A stretch of DNA of 64,000 nucleotides from Cannabis sativa (Eukaryota; Streptophyta; Magnoliopsida; Rosales; Cannabaceae): assembly GCF_029168945.1 (NCBI RefSeq), contig NC_083602.1:47801442-47865441 (forward strand). Direction: 5' to 3'. Below the pieces are notes generated by a model. That model was not told the DNA's origin, searched no databases, and saw only the letters and a list, made by a program, of their open reading frames with translations. The translations under genes and the position numbers were made by a program. This document shows positions 22,734-31,546 of this stretch, one piece after another (position 1 is the first letter of the stretch; each line of letters starts with the position of its first letter).

Positions 22734-23518
22734 TGTTGACCGAGATTTTCGGCAACTATTAAAATATGATTGTAATGAAGAGCTGTAAGAAAGTGAGATG
22801 AAGATTTTTTACGTGGTTGGGGCGTTAATGAGCCTTAGTCCACGAGTCTCTGTTATTAATGGATGTATTTAATACAGATTCTACACTTGAGAGAATGTCT
22901 TTCTCTTAAATACAGAGAATGTTCTTGGTGAGTATTTTCTCTCCTTGCTCTTTTGCAAACCAAGATTCTCGACCCCATTAAATGAGCTTTGAGGGGGTAT
23001 TTATAGTGTTTTGGTGGGGTAATCCCTAGAATTGTTCTTACACATGTATCTGTAAGTATCCATAAAGTTGGGCATTTCCAATGAATATACCATGGGTGAT
23101 GCATGGTCAAATCCCTAGGTGCTGTAGGGCTTTTATGAAGAATGTCCTTTTTGCCTTGTGATTGACGTGACTCTTCGCAGAGTAGCTGTCGCTAGACTTA
23201 AAAGATCATTCTTGTAGCGGCTGCTTGTTTGGGGGTTGTGCTTAGTCGGACTTTATTGCGTGTTACAGTCTCAACACGCTTCCTCCCATGCAGCATTAAA
23301 TGCGACTTGATTGCTCGGGAGAGACCTGACATATCCCAGAGAGCCTTCACGCCATACTAGCTTCCTGGAGTACCTTGTACTCCGGGTGCCTCCTCTGGGA
23401 CCCATGCTAACAGCGCTTCCTTGTGGCGCACAAAGACTTAGTAAATGTTTACAAGTTATCTGATCCACGTGTCCCCTCTCGACTGGTCCACATATTTTGG
23501 GCGAATTCTGGAGCAACA
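22734..23518 (-). repeat. 5' LTR of element A, 785 bp
   Basis: Same ends as the 3' LTR. Holds the minus-strand TATA box at 22995-23006. The main difference from the other LTR is a patch at about 23210-23250, where B agrees with the left LTR, so this copy carries the change. Confidence 0.95.
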
Positions 23519-23523
23519 CTAAA
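23519..23523. other. target-site duplication of element A, right (CTAAA)
   Basis: CTAAA follows the LTR end (GAGCAACA, 23518) and equals 11186-11190. Confidence 0.92.
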
Positions 23524-24390
23524 GAATTCAGATAGGTTTTTACACTTCTCCAAAATCACTACTCCACCCCCAAAGTAATCATCATCTTATCAACAGACTT
23601 TCTAGCACAAAGGCAAGTCTCGAAATCTGATGTGGTGTAGTCTAAGAGTTTGAAACACACCCTTATTGACTAACATATAGTTCCTCTCCTTAATCTTAAG
23701 ATTTAATTGATTATCTTCCAATGTTCTTCTCCTGGATTAATCTATTACCTACTCATTACTCCCACTCAATAGCAGGTGTCTGGTCTAAGGCATACTAAAA
23801 CATATCTGAGACCTCCCACTGTTGATTTAAGAAATTCTTTCATGGCTTTATCTTTTCTGGAATAATTCAGACTTTTCCTTAGATAAATAAAATCTATGCC
23901 TAGAAGTTGTGAAGCTTCTATAGATTGCCACTGGAAAGAAAATGCTTCAGCATCTTACTAAAGTAAGTTGCTTGCATTAGAGTAAGTAATTAACCAGGTA
24001 TACCATAAGCCATAGGTTTAGATAAACTCAAACCTATAATACTAGGAACAAGAAGTTTTGTTAACTCCATTGAATAGACTTATTAACGAAAATTTCCTTT
24101 TATGTCCTTGTAATGGAAAACTTTAGGTTACTCCATGTGAATGGATTAAATCATAGTTCTCTTGGCTTTTCTTCTTAGTTTCTTATCTTGACAATCCATT
24201 ACTTGTTTAAACTCATAATGGATTTTAATCACTAGTGTCTTCCAAGTCATAATAAGGTGAGTTCCTTGAAAGCCTCCCACTACGACAAGGTACCGTGGAT
24301 TATGTCTAAGAAAACTAAATGATATTAACCTCTTCAGTTGTGTCAAGACAACAGAGACAGTGGGATCATCTTGTAAAATAAGATGATAGA
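23519..24390 (-). pseudogene. pol: degenerate copia RT/RNase H, copy 1
   Basis: Read on the minus strand, a decayed copia reverse transcriptase tail is visible near 23765-23830 (GLRYVLVCLRPDTCY, then a stop, VGVMSR), followed by INPGEEHWK-like residues. Many stops and frame changes. It is the continuation of the interior cut at 11190 and matches 41206-42073. The Tekay LTR interrupts it at 24391. No intact ORF; a short minus reading at 24146-24346 is not conserved enough to call a separate gene. Confidence 0.7.
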
Positions 24391-24883
24391 TGTAAAGACC
24401 GCTTAGTTTAATTTGGAAATTAGCAGTTAATCATGTTTAATTATGAAATTATTTATAGCTATTTAAATAATTATTTATACTGTTATTATTGAATTCAGAG
24501 GTGCATTTTTATGTCATTTAGTAGTTTTCATAATTTTGCTTTTCCGGTGCCCGGTAACATGGAACTCGGTGTTTGGCTCAGTAAAATCACAACTTAGTAT
24601 GTTAGTAGTTTGGGACGGTTTATTAGTCATTGGGAATGTCGGGAATGGCAGGGAATTTAGAATTTCCCAAAAATACCCCTTTAGTGTTATTTATGTGATT
24701 TTAGTGTGGAGGGACAAAATGGTCATTTTGCCCCATTGTTAGTTTTTCTTTTTGTGGCTTAATAATTGAAAAATATATGTTTATTTGGTTATTATTTTGG
24801 CTGAAGTTAAATGAGTTAAGTAGCATTTAAATTTCATTCTCATTTCAAAACTTAGAAAAAAAAATAGGAAATTTTCAAAAAGG

Positions 24884-24914
24884 CTCTCTCTTTTCCTCTC
24901 TCTCTCTCTCTCTC
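24884..24914 (+). repeat. (CT)n microsatellite in Tekay LTR, copy 1
   Basis: A pure CT run preceded by CTCTCTCTTTTC. The copy at 42562-42592 is shorter. CT tracts near plant transcription starts are common, but no TATA box was recognised nearby. Confidence 0.85.
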
Positions 24915-25509
24915 GGCTGCATGGGGTTCTAGGGCTGGGTTTCCTTTGATTTTTCAAGCTATTTTCCTTCAATCTTAGTGTTCCTCAAGCTTTGGTAAAG
25001 TTTCTAAACCTCCCCCTTTTGTAAATTATAGAAAATGTTTAAAAAGATGATTGTTGCATGCTTGTTTTTGATGTGTTCTTGCTGCTGTTATTTGTTGTAG
25101 TTTACAAAGATTTAATCTTGTTATTTTAAGTAGATTAGAGCTAGTTTAATGCATGATAGTTGCTTTGATTCAAGATTGGATGTTTTGAGCTCAAAAATAT
25201 GATTTTCAAAGAATTGTGTTGAATTTGTTAATTGGTTGCTCTAGATGGTTGCTTTTATTTTCAGAGGTTATTTTATGCATGACTAAGTAGATTTGGGCTG
25301 ATTTGAATGCATATTAGTGAAGTTTGATCAAGTTTGAGTTTAGAACTCAAAGCTTGGAGCTTTAATGGCATTTTTGGTTTATGTGCGTTCTGGACTGTGT
25401 AGTTGCCTTAGAAATGTTATTTGGGTCCTATAAACAGGTCTGGAAGGTTTGAGGTTGTTTGGATTAGATTTGAGCATTGTGTGAATTTTTGAATTTCTGC
25501 CTGCGAGGA

Positions 25510-25601
25510 ACCAGAATTCCGGTTGTGCATCCGGAATTCCAGATCGGTTTTGAAAATTCCCAAAACCGGAATTCCGGTTGGGCAACCGGTCTACCGGTTG
25601 G
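25510..25601. repeat. CCGGAATTCCGG palindromes in Tekay LTR, copy 1
   Basis: Several variants of AACCGGAATTCCGGTTG plus ACCGGTCTACCGGT lie in 90 bp. The same core occurs in the copia LTR at 1464-1540. Confidence 0.75.
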
Positions 25602-25923
25602 GGAAATTTCAGAAACCCTAGTTTTCTTCGATTTTATGTTATTTGGGGTATTGCCATGCTTTTTATTGATAGGGAAACTTTTAGTTCCTAGTTTAACTCC
25701 CCGGAAAGTGATTTCGCGTATCACTCATAGTGCTGTGATTTTTATGGTTTAGGAGCCTGTAATCCGCCGCGCAGATAGTTCCAGTCAGGTTGACCGGCAC
25801 ACCTGAATTCGGAATTGAGGTAAGATTAGTATAACAGTATGCATATGTAGATTACATGTTTAGCGTGCATGTAGGAAGCCTGTTAGATTACATTAGATAT
25901 GTATGTTGGCTTCGAACCATCCG

Positions 25924-26253
25924 ACTGTGTCACGTCAGAACAGGCTAGAGTATGACCAGCAGCTGGAGTATGACCAGTTCGACCGATTAGGCTGACACTG
26001 TATCACATCGGTATAGGCTAGAGTATGACTAGCAGCTGGAGTATGACCAGTATGACCGAGTATAGGCTGATACTTAGGTTGGTGGTTCCGTACTATTTGA
26101 CGTATCACGTCGGTACAGGCTGGAGTATGACCAGCAGCTGGAGTATGACCAGTTCGACCGATTAGGCTGATACTGTAACACGTCGGTACAGGCTGGAGTA
26201 TGACCAGCAGCCGGAGTATGACCGGTTCGACCGATTAGGCTGTTACTTGTCAA
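25924..26253 (+). repeat. minisatellite in Tekay LTR, copy 1 (four units)
   Basis: Four units of roughly 70-100 bp begin near CACGTCGGTACAGGCT and contain two GAGTATGACCAG subunits followed by TTCGACCGATTAGGCTG. Unit three follows a short unique spacer (TTGGTGGTTCCGTAC). The same array is at 43597-43920. Confidence 0.88.
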
Positions 26254-26282
26254 TAGTACCGTCCCTATGAACGTTCAGAACT

Positions 26283-26345
26283 CAGTACCGTGTTGGACAC
26301 GGCAGTTAGGGGGACTCAGTATCGTGTTGGACACGGCAGTTAGGG
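26283..26345 (+). repeat. two tandem units with CCGTGTtggACACGG stem, Tekay LTR copy 1
   Basis: Stems at 26288-26302 (CCGTGT/ACACGG) and 26322-26336 (TCGTGT/ACACGG), each 3-bp loop, within a repeated CAGTAYCGTGTTGGACACGG unit. Equivalent at 43951-44010. Confidence 0.75.
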
Positions 26346-26784
26346 TTATGGTCAGGGGTATGGGCGTCTGATCATGACCGGGATTTATGTATGAGTATTA
26401 TTATGCTTTTCTTACTGAGTCTGTCGACTCACAGTGCTATGTTTATGTGTAGGTAAGGGCAAGGCTAGAGCTGATGGACCGTGAGCCAGCCGGTGAAGAT
26501 TGTACATGTCGGGGCGGTTAGGCCTGGAGCTTACGATCATCGGGACAGCGAAGCTATTTTTGTAATTAGTCGTTAGGCGACAAGTTTTTGTATAGACAGT
26601 AAACTTTTGTAAATGGTTTTGTAATCGGGATCCCGAGTATTTTGTATAAACATTTTACAAGTTTAATTAAAAAGCAAAAATTTTAATTAATCACGTTTTC
26701 CATAAACCTCGTTGATTAGCAACGAGCTGCACAGCATGTTTAAAAATCACGTAATACGCCTATGCTAGTTAGGGTGTTACAATT

Positions 26785-26800
26785 TGGTATCAGAGCCGCC
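26785..26800 (+). other. primer-binding site of Tekay copy 1, tRNA initiator-Met
   Basis: TGGTATCAGAGCCGCC three bases after the LTR. The first 13 bases complement plant initiator tRNA-Met. Confidence 0.92.
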
Positions 26801-26908
26801 AGGTTGTCTTTCGAAGATCGTCACGACTTGTACAATCTTCATCAGCAGTTAGCTCGTTCTACGGTTCAGTAAGCTTTTATTGCTTTAGTAGTTTATTTAT
26901 TTATTTTA

Positions 26909-26913
26909 TGAAT
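26909..26913. other. target-site duplication of element F, left (TGAAT)
   Basis: TGAAT precedes the LTR start at 26914 and recurs at 38101-38105. The empty site is preserved in Tekay copy 2 (TTTTATGAATAAG at about 44574-44585). Confidence 0.93.
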
Positions 26914-27781
26914 TGTTCTCGAGTGAATTTCGCAACACCAAAATGTACTATTTAATTAATATAAAAAGAGAATTTTCAGGGAAGTGACAAGTGCGAGTAT
27001 TCGACCTAGAATGGCGAGTACTCGACTGGGAATGCAAGAACAATCAACAAGGCTGGAAAATATCAATAAGACAAAGAATTATAGTGGTTCAGTCAGATTG
27101 TGATCTGCTTAGTCCACTGTAGCAAAGGATTCGTAGATGCCATTTTCATGGTGGATCACCCCTTTATATACAAAGTAGGTGTCCAATCGGTTACATAAGG
27201 ATCACATTCATTGTTAATCCATTATTTACATATTGAATTGCAATAATTAAACCCAAACAACGTTAACATTAATAAATGAGTGACAGTTACTAAGTCCATC
27301 AACGTATGCGCCTTTCGCATCTGCGAGTTGACTGTTCATGTTCCATTTGTTGAGCTCGCAAGGCTATTATGACGTTAGGGACTGTCCGAGTCTTTAAGCA
27401 ATCGCCTTTTGTAGACCTCGCATATCGAGCTGATAGAACCTAGACATGTGAGCCTATAGCGGTTTATCAAGGCTATTGGGTCGTTGGGACCAAATTGCAT
27501 CATAGAGAGTTGGTCTCTATGCTTTTGCAGAAATATAGAGGGGATACTCGCATATGTCCTGACAGATGCGAGTTGGATCTACCCTGCATAATGCGAATTA
27601 CGGTTACGTGATTCGACTTAGGTCGTACTCGCAGTATCTCGCTGGTTTTATCCTGGGCGAGGTCTAAACTTCGAGAAGTCTCTCACGGACATTTCAGCTT
27701 TCATTGGAAATCTGAATACACGTGTCCTTTAAATAGGAGTCTGGTCTCGAGTTTCTAGGTGAGAGAAATCTCACTATAACA
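26914..27781 (-). repeat. 3' LTR of element F, 868 bp (full length)
   Basis: Plus strand begins TGTTCTCGAG and ends CACTATAACA. Contains the TATA box TATATAAAG (minus, 27163-27171) and an ACACGTGTCC motif at 27717-27726 near the 5' end of U3. The 5' LTR lacks an internal block present here (about 27206-27578). Confidence 0.93.
27163..27171 (-). promoter_or_regulatory. TATA box in element F LTR
   Basis: Minus strand TATATAAAG; repeated at about 37853-37861 in the 5' LTR, where it would drive gag-pol. Confidence 0.6.
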
Positions 27782-28060
27782 CATGCCCCTAGTTTCGCGA
27801 CGTGACAGGAGCGGTCACTGAGGGAAACTATTACTCGAGAGACAGGTGAAAGGTTGTCACGAGGAGGTGACCTTTTGGTTGTCCCGTCGAGGGTCTCGAA
27901 AAATGACGGCTGTAATTATTACTTTTTATTACATTTATGGTGCCACGTCACAAAACTCCTCGGTTTTTATGTAGGCGTGGCCATCGTTGGCCGTTAGATT
28001 GGGCGACCTTAGGCATTCTGGCTGCCACGTGTCGTAATCCCAATTAATAAGGGATATGGG
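27782..28060 (+). other. polypurine tract and upstream region of F antisense gene
   Basis: On the minus strand AACTAGGGGCATG next to the LTR (27782-27795) is the polypurine tract. A hairpin AAAGGTTGTCAC/GTGACCTTT lies at about 27849-27875. A CACGTG G-box (28026-28031) precedes the TATA-like box at 28061 by about 30 bp. No coding sequence. Confidence 0.6.
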
Positions 28061-28068
28061 TATTTAAA
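28061..28068 (+). promoter_or_regulatory. TATA-like box of element F antisense gene
   Basis: TATTTAAA, about 30 bp after a CACGTG box and followed by a pyrimidine-rich leader (CTCCCATTTTTCCCTCTTGC). Its position relative to the leader intron matches that in element A. Confidence 0.55.
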
Positions 28069-28236
28069 ACCTTTGATACGAATCAAAAACTCCCATTTTT
28101 CCCTCTTGCTCTTAACTTCCTCTTTCCCTCCATTACAGAAACTTCAAAAACCCATTTCCAGATTTTCTACCACTTTTTCCACAATATTCTCAATCTCAGA
28201 AGTGATCGAGAGCAATCGCAGAAATCAGAACTAAAG

Positions 28237-29039
28237 GTTAGTTTTCAAGTCATTGCATTTTCGTTTTCTGTTTGGAGAAAATATGCTTTACTTTCTGGGT
28301 TCGGGTATTTTAAAGGCTTTTTAGGAATGTATGCTTGTAGGTGCTTATGAGGCTATGTGTTTTAGGTAAGAAAACCTGGGTAAATTCATAGAATATGACC
28401 TGTAAACTGACATAACCGCACACAATTCATAGGCACTGTTTCACATCTTGAATACTCGCGGATATTCGGATGAACAACTTGAATATTCGCTGGTGTTCAG
28501 ATGAACAACTTGAATACTCGCGTATTGCCAAGATTTACTTCCATTTGACTGTTAGCTAGATCTTTTAGGATTTTTATATGTCGCGGGCTGAGTTGCGAGG
28601 GTATTAATCGCTATTCCAAATGGTGGGTGTGTCACAGTATTCTAATGGCCATATACGTGGTTATATGCCCCTTGAGATATTGTGAAACACCCAGCGATTT
28701 GCGACATGCGTTAATATTCAAATGAGCGTACTATTTGGCTAATAGGTAGTCTCGGAACGGTGGGGGTCTCCCAGTAACTTCAGGGTTATGCTCGAAAACG
28801 CATACTCCTTGAGTCACTGGGAAACTCCCAGCCGTTTCTGGAGGTATACCGCTTGGCCGAGGATGCGTGAATTACTTGCCCAAGATAGTTTTATCTCTTC
28901 TCGCATATTGAGGGGATGGTCAGTATTCGCAAGGAGGCTGACCATTCTGTCGAGTGCGACTTTATAATCTAATGCGGGTGAGATCACTTACTTTGCTTTT
29001 CACACATCCATCACGCTGAAAAGATCTTCTATCTTTCAG
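28237..29039 (+). other. 5'-leader intron of element F antisense gene, with hairpin array
   Basis: Donor AAAG/GTTAGT at 28237, acceptor ATCTTTCAG at 29039 directly abutting the ATG. Length 803 bp. Contains a 2.5-copy repeat (about 28448-28530, unit AACTTGAATACTCGC...) and three hairpins (28613-28705, 28746-28846, 28902-28957). Intron call is prediction from splice motifs and the matching intron in A. Confidence 0.6.
28613..28957 (+). repeat. three consecutive hairpins in leader intron of F
   Basis: Hairpin 1: arms 28613-28655 and 28662-28705, six-base loop, roughly four of five positions paired. Hairpin 2: arms about 28755-28791 and 28800-28836. Hairpin 3: arms about 28902-28923 and 28938-28957. 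The 5' arms of 1 and 2 resemble each other (both start GGTGGG and contain a CAGTA core), so the array probably grew by duplication. Size is in the range of plant miRNA precursors, but processing is unknown. Confidence 0.6.
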
Positions 29040-31154
29040 ATGAGCGATTTGTCGGATAGCCAACAGCTCGGCTCCGGAGGCCGTGCATTTGACGGTGAAG
29101 CTGACCAGGAGGAGGACAGTTTTCTCCCCACTTCTCTTTCCGAAGAGGAGGCCGCTCCAATAGAGCTAGGCCCGATGTCTTCTGTGGACATCGAGAAGAT
29201 GGTGCAAGAACTCGCAGAACCTGGGACCATCGATATTCGAGACAGCGAGTCCACGGTGTCGGCACGCAACTACCTTATACACTCGAGGCATGCTCCTGAC
29301 ATCGAGGTCGAGGAGATGGACGAGGAATGGACGACTCCAGTTCGCGAGTCAGGTGAGGAAGAGGAGGAGGCAGAAGGGAGTGGGACAGATTCGGTCGACG
29401 ATTCCCAGCTGAACGAGCCCTTCGCGTGTGAGGATTTAATCTCGAGAGTTTCCAAATCAGACTTCACCACCTTTGTGAGGTTAAATTTGCTGCGACTCGC
29501 GTTTCAGCGACCTAAGCCATCTCAGAGAGCGCATCTTCCATTTACTAACCCTGCGATCATTCCCACAGAGGATGTGGTAGTCTCAATACCCATTCTTCGG
29601 TGTGGGGTATCGGTCCCCTTTCACCCCTTCATCGCAGCTATTCTCAGGCGATATGATGTATCGCCCTTTCAGCTAACTCCAAACAGCTACCGCACTGCCC
29701 TAGCCTTCTATGCGATGTACATGGAATATGTCCATAGGGCTCCCTCAGTAGAAGAGTTCAGCTATTTCTACGACATAAAAAGCGTAGGTCTTCATAATGG
29801 CTTCTAATGCTTTAGCAAATGGGCGACTTCTGAAATCAACGGAGTTGAAGGAATGGTGTCGAACATGGGGGATTGGAAATCGAAGTGGTTTTATGTCTTT
29901 AAAGTCCCTGGGATTAGGACTGACTTTAATCGCAGACCTAGTATGTCGCGTATTTCTTGACTTAGACATTTTTTGCATTACTTTTGAGATCTTTTGCTTA
30001 CTCGCTCTTTGTTGTTATCGCAGATAGACCAGTTCGACCGACCCTTGACGCGACTAGCAAGGAGACAGCTGAAATCCTCGGGAGCCTTCCAGTACAAGAT
30101 CGCGACTGGCGATTACTGTGTACAACTGCGAAGTTGCGAGAACACCAGCTGATTCCTGAGAACGCAAGTCTTCAAAGAGAGCCAGTATACAAAGAACCAT
30201 CCGAGAGGCAGCAAGAGCGAATAGACAAGCGTCTTTCTAAGCAAACTCCTCGACAAATTTCAGGTAATTCATCTCTTGTTATAAACTGACAGGTAGGGTT
30301 TAACTTATACTTATCTTTCATTTATATTCGCAGATATGACTTTTCTGAAGTCTGCCCCTGTCCTGAAGATCAAACCGAAGGGTGGAACAACGACGACTTC
30401 GCCGGTTGTCGCCCAAAAGAGGAAGAGCGATGCGATGGCTACACTTGTCGCAGACTCTTCCAAGAAGCTGGCCAAGACCACACAGGACAAGGGGAAGAAA
30501 GTCGTAATTGATCCACCTGTTCGAGCTCGCGACTTCCTAGCCATGCAAGAGAAGTTCCTGGCTGAGATTCCTTATGAGGATCTTGTTACGCGATCTGCCG
30601 AGCTGGCCGCGCAGTCGATGACTCTGTTCATAAAAGCTGCTGCTACTCCTTCGAAGGAAGCCGACTCGCTGAAGAGGCAAAATGCTCAGTTTCAGGAGAA
30701 CATAAAAAAGCTGAAGCAAGAAGTAGCGAGGAGGGAGAAGGAGCTCGAGGAACTCAGCAAGGCCAAGGAGAAGGAGCTCGAAGAACTCAGCAAGGCGAAG
30801 GAACAGGCGGAGCTTGAGGTCAAGAAATCGCAGGCGACGATCGTGGAGATGGCCCGCGATTTGGAGACTGAGAAAGAGAATGGGAAGAAGCAGTATGATC
30901 AGGCAGTGTCTGATTATATCTATACCACTCTTTCCAAAGTCCCAGATTTTGACTTTTCTCTTCTCGAAACAGAAGCCGCTGAGATGGCTGAGGCTTTTCG
31001 TGCCATGTCGCCTACTCAGACTCAAGGTGGGGGAGGGAACCTTCTTGATGAGGTCGAGGGCGTACAAGCTGAAGAAGTCGAGAACGAGGTCATCAGCAAA
31101 GTCGCGGATGAGACTGCTCCGGATGAGACTACTCCTGCTGCTCCAGATGCTTAG
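29040..31154 (+). pseudogene. antisense gene of element F: PF04195-like plus coiled-coil protein, one nonsense codon
   Basis: Predicted join of 29040-29940, 30024-30263 and 30334-31154 (654 codons), broken by a single TAA at 29805-29807 within exon 1. After it the frame continues as CFSKWATSEINGVEG, so a tyrosine codon was probably lost. Introns 29941-30023 (GTATGT, TCGCAG) and 30264-30333 (GGTAATTC, TCGCAG) are both phase 1, and the second has the same position and phase as the second intron of A (next exon opens D-M). The N-terminus is acidic; residues about 185-250 (FIAAILRRYDVSPFQLTP and on) match the PF04195 pattern well. The C-terminal exon has a coiled coil with a duplicated KELEELSKAKE. 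Convergent with pol. Function unknown. Confidence 0.7.
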
Positions 31155-31546
31155 TTATCCTCTAATTTATGTTGTTGTTTAATTTTAATTCTCTCTTTCT
31201 TTTATATGCGGTACAAGGGTACTCGCGCTTTTGTACTTGGACAAATTTCTTTTCATTTTGGACAAATTTATATCCTCGCGGGGATAGCTATCCTTTAACA
31301 TTTACGCAGTACATGGGTACTCGCGTTTTTTATATATATATTTGCGACTTCAATTACAGCTTGGTGTAATAAGTAGGAATATTTACAAAGCTGGTAAAAT
31401 TTTTGAAAATTTAACAAGTAATTTCATTCATATAATCAATAGTACATTCGGGCATATATACCCCCCTATACTTAGGATTTTTCCCTTTTGAATGAAAAAT
31501 ATCTAAGTATAAGTACAAGAGTGAACATAATCGAATAATGCGAGTA
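31155..31546. repeat. gap between convergent genes of element F with GGTACAAGGGTAC repeats
   Basis: No gene. Two copies of a motif like GCGGTACAAGGGTACTCGCG (about 31208-31227 and 31305-31324), each with a GTAC...GTAC palindrome, and a third weak copy near 31530. The position equals that of palindromes in A and D. Confidence 0.6.

Larger units (their letters stand above)
11191..23518 (-). mobile_element. complete Tat-lineage gypsy element A, 12.3 kb
   Basis: Minus-strand element with both LTRs (22734-23518 is the 5' LTR, 11191-11971 the 3' LTR), primer-binding site, gag-pol (22670 to 16666), antisense gene (13067-16197, plus strand), polypurine tract and a perfect 5-bp target-site duplication CTAAA. 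The LTRs differ by roughly ten bases, mostly in one patch, so insertion is recent. It sits in the RT region of the copia element. Elements B and C are the same family. Gag-pol shows two frame breaks while the antisense gene is open throughout. Confidence 0.95.
24391..26781 (+). repeat. Tekay 5' LTR, copy 1, 2391 bp
   Basis: Begins TGTAAAGACC and ends GGTGTTACA directly before the primer-binding site. It matches 42074-44448 closely along its whole length. Inside are a (CT)n tract (about 24884-24914), CCGGAATTCCGG motifs (25510-25601), a minisatellite (25924-26253) and two short hairpin repeats (26283-26345). No gene. Confidence 0.92.
24391..26913 (+). mobile_element. Tekay element, copy 1, 5' LTR and leader
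   Basis: Plus-strand chromovirus LTR (24391-26781), primer-binding site and the start of the leader. It is interrupted at 26913 by element F and resumes at 38101. Both Tekay copies enter the copia sequence at the same base (GATAGA/TGTAAAG), which shows they are one insertion later duplicated. Confidence 0.9.

Noticed and set aside
24146..24346. Small minus-strand gene conserved at 41829-42029
   Set aside because: Conservation comes from the segmental duplication of degenerate copia sequence; no start context or domain supports a gene.
25924..26253. CRISPR-like array
   Set aside because: Units are adjacent with no unique spacers, are inside a plant LTR and occur in the duplicated LTR.
24391..26781. 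Solo LTR
   Set aside because: A primer-binding site and, beyond the F insertion, gag follow directly, so it is the 5' LTR of an interrupted element.
26785..26800. tRNA-like match
   Set aside because: Only the short complement of the initiator-Met tRNA 3' end; it is a primer-binding site, not a tRNA gene.
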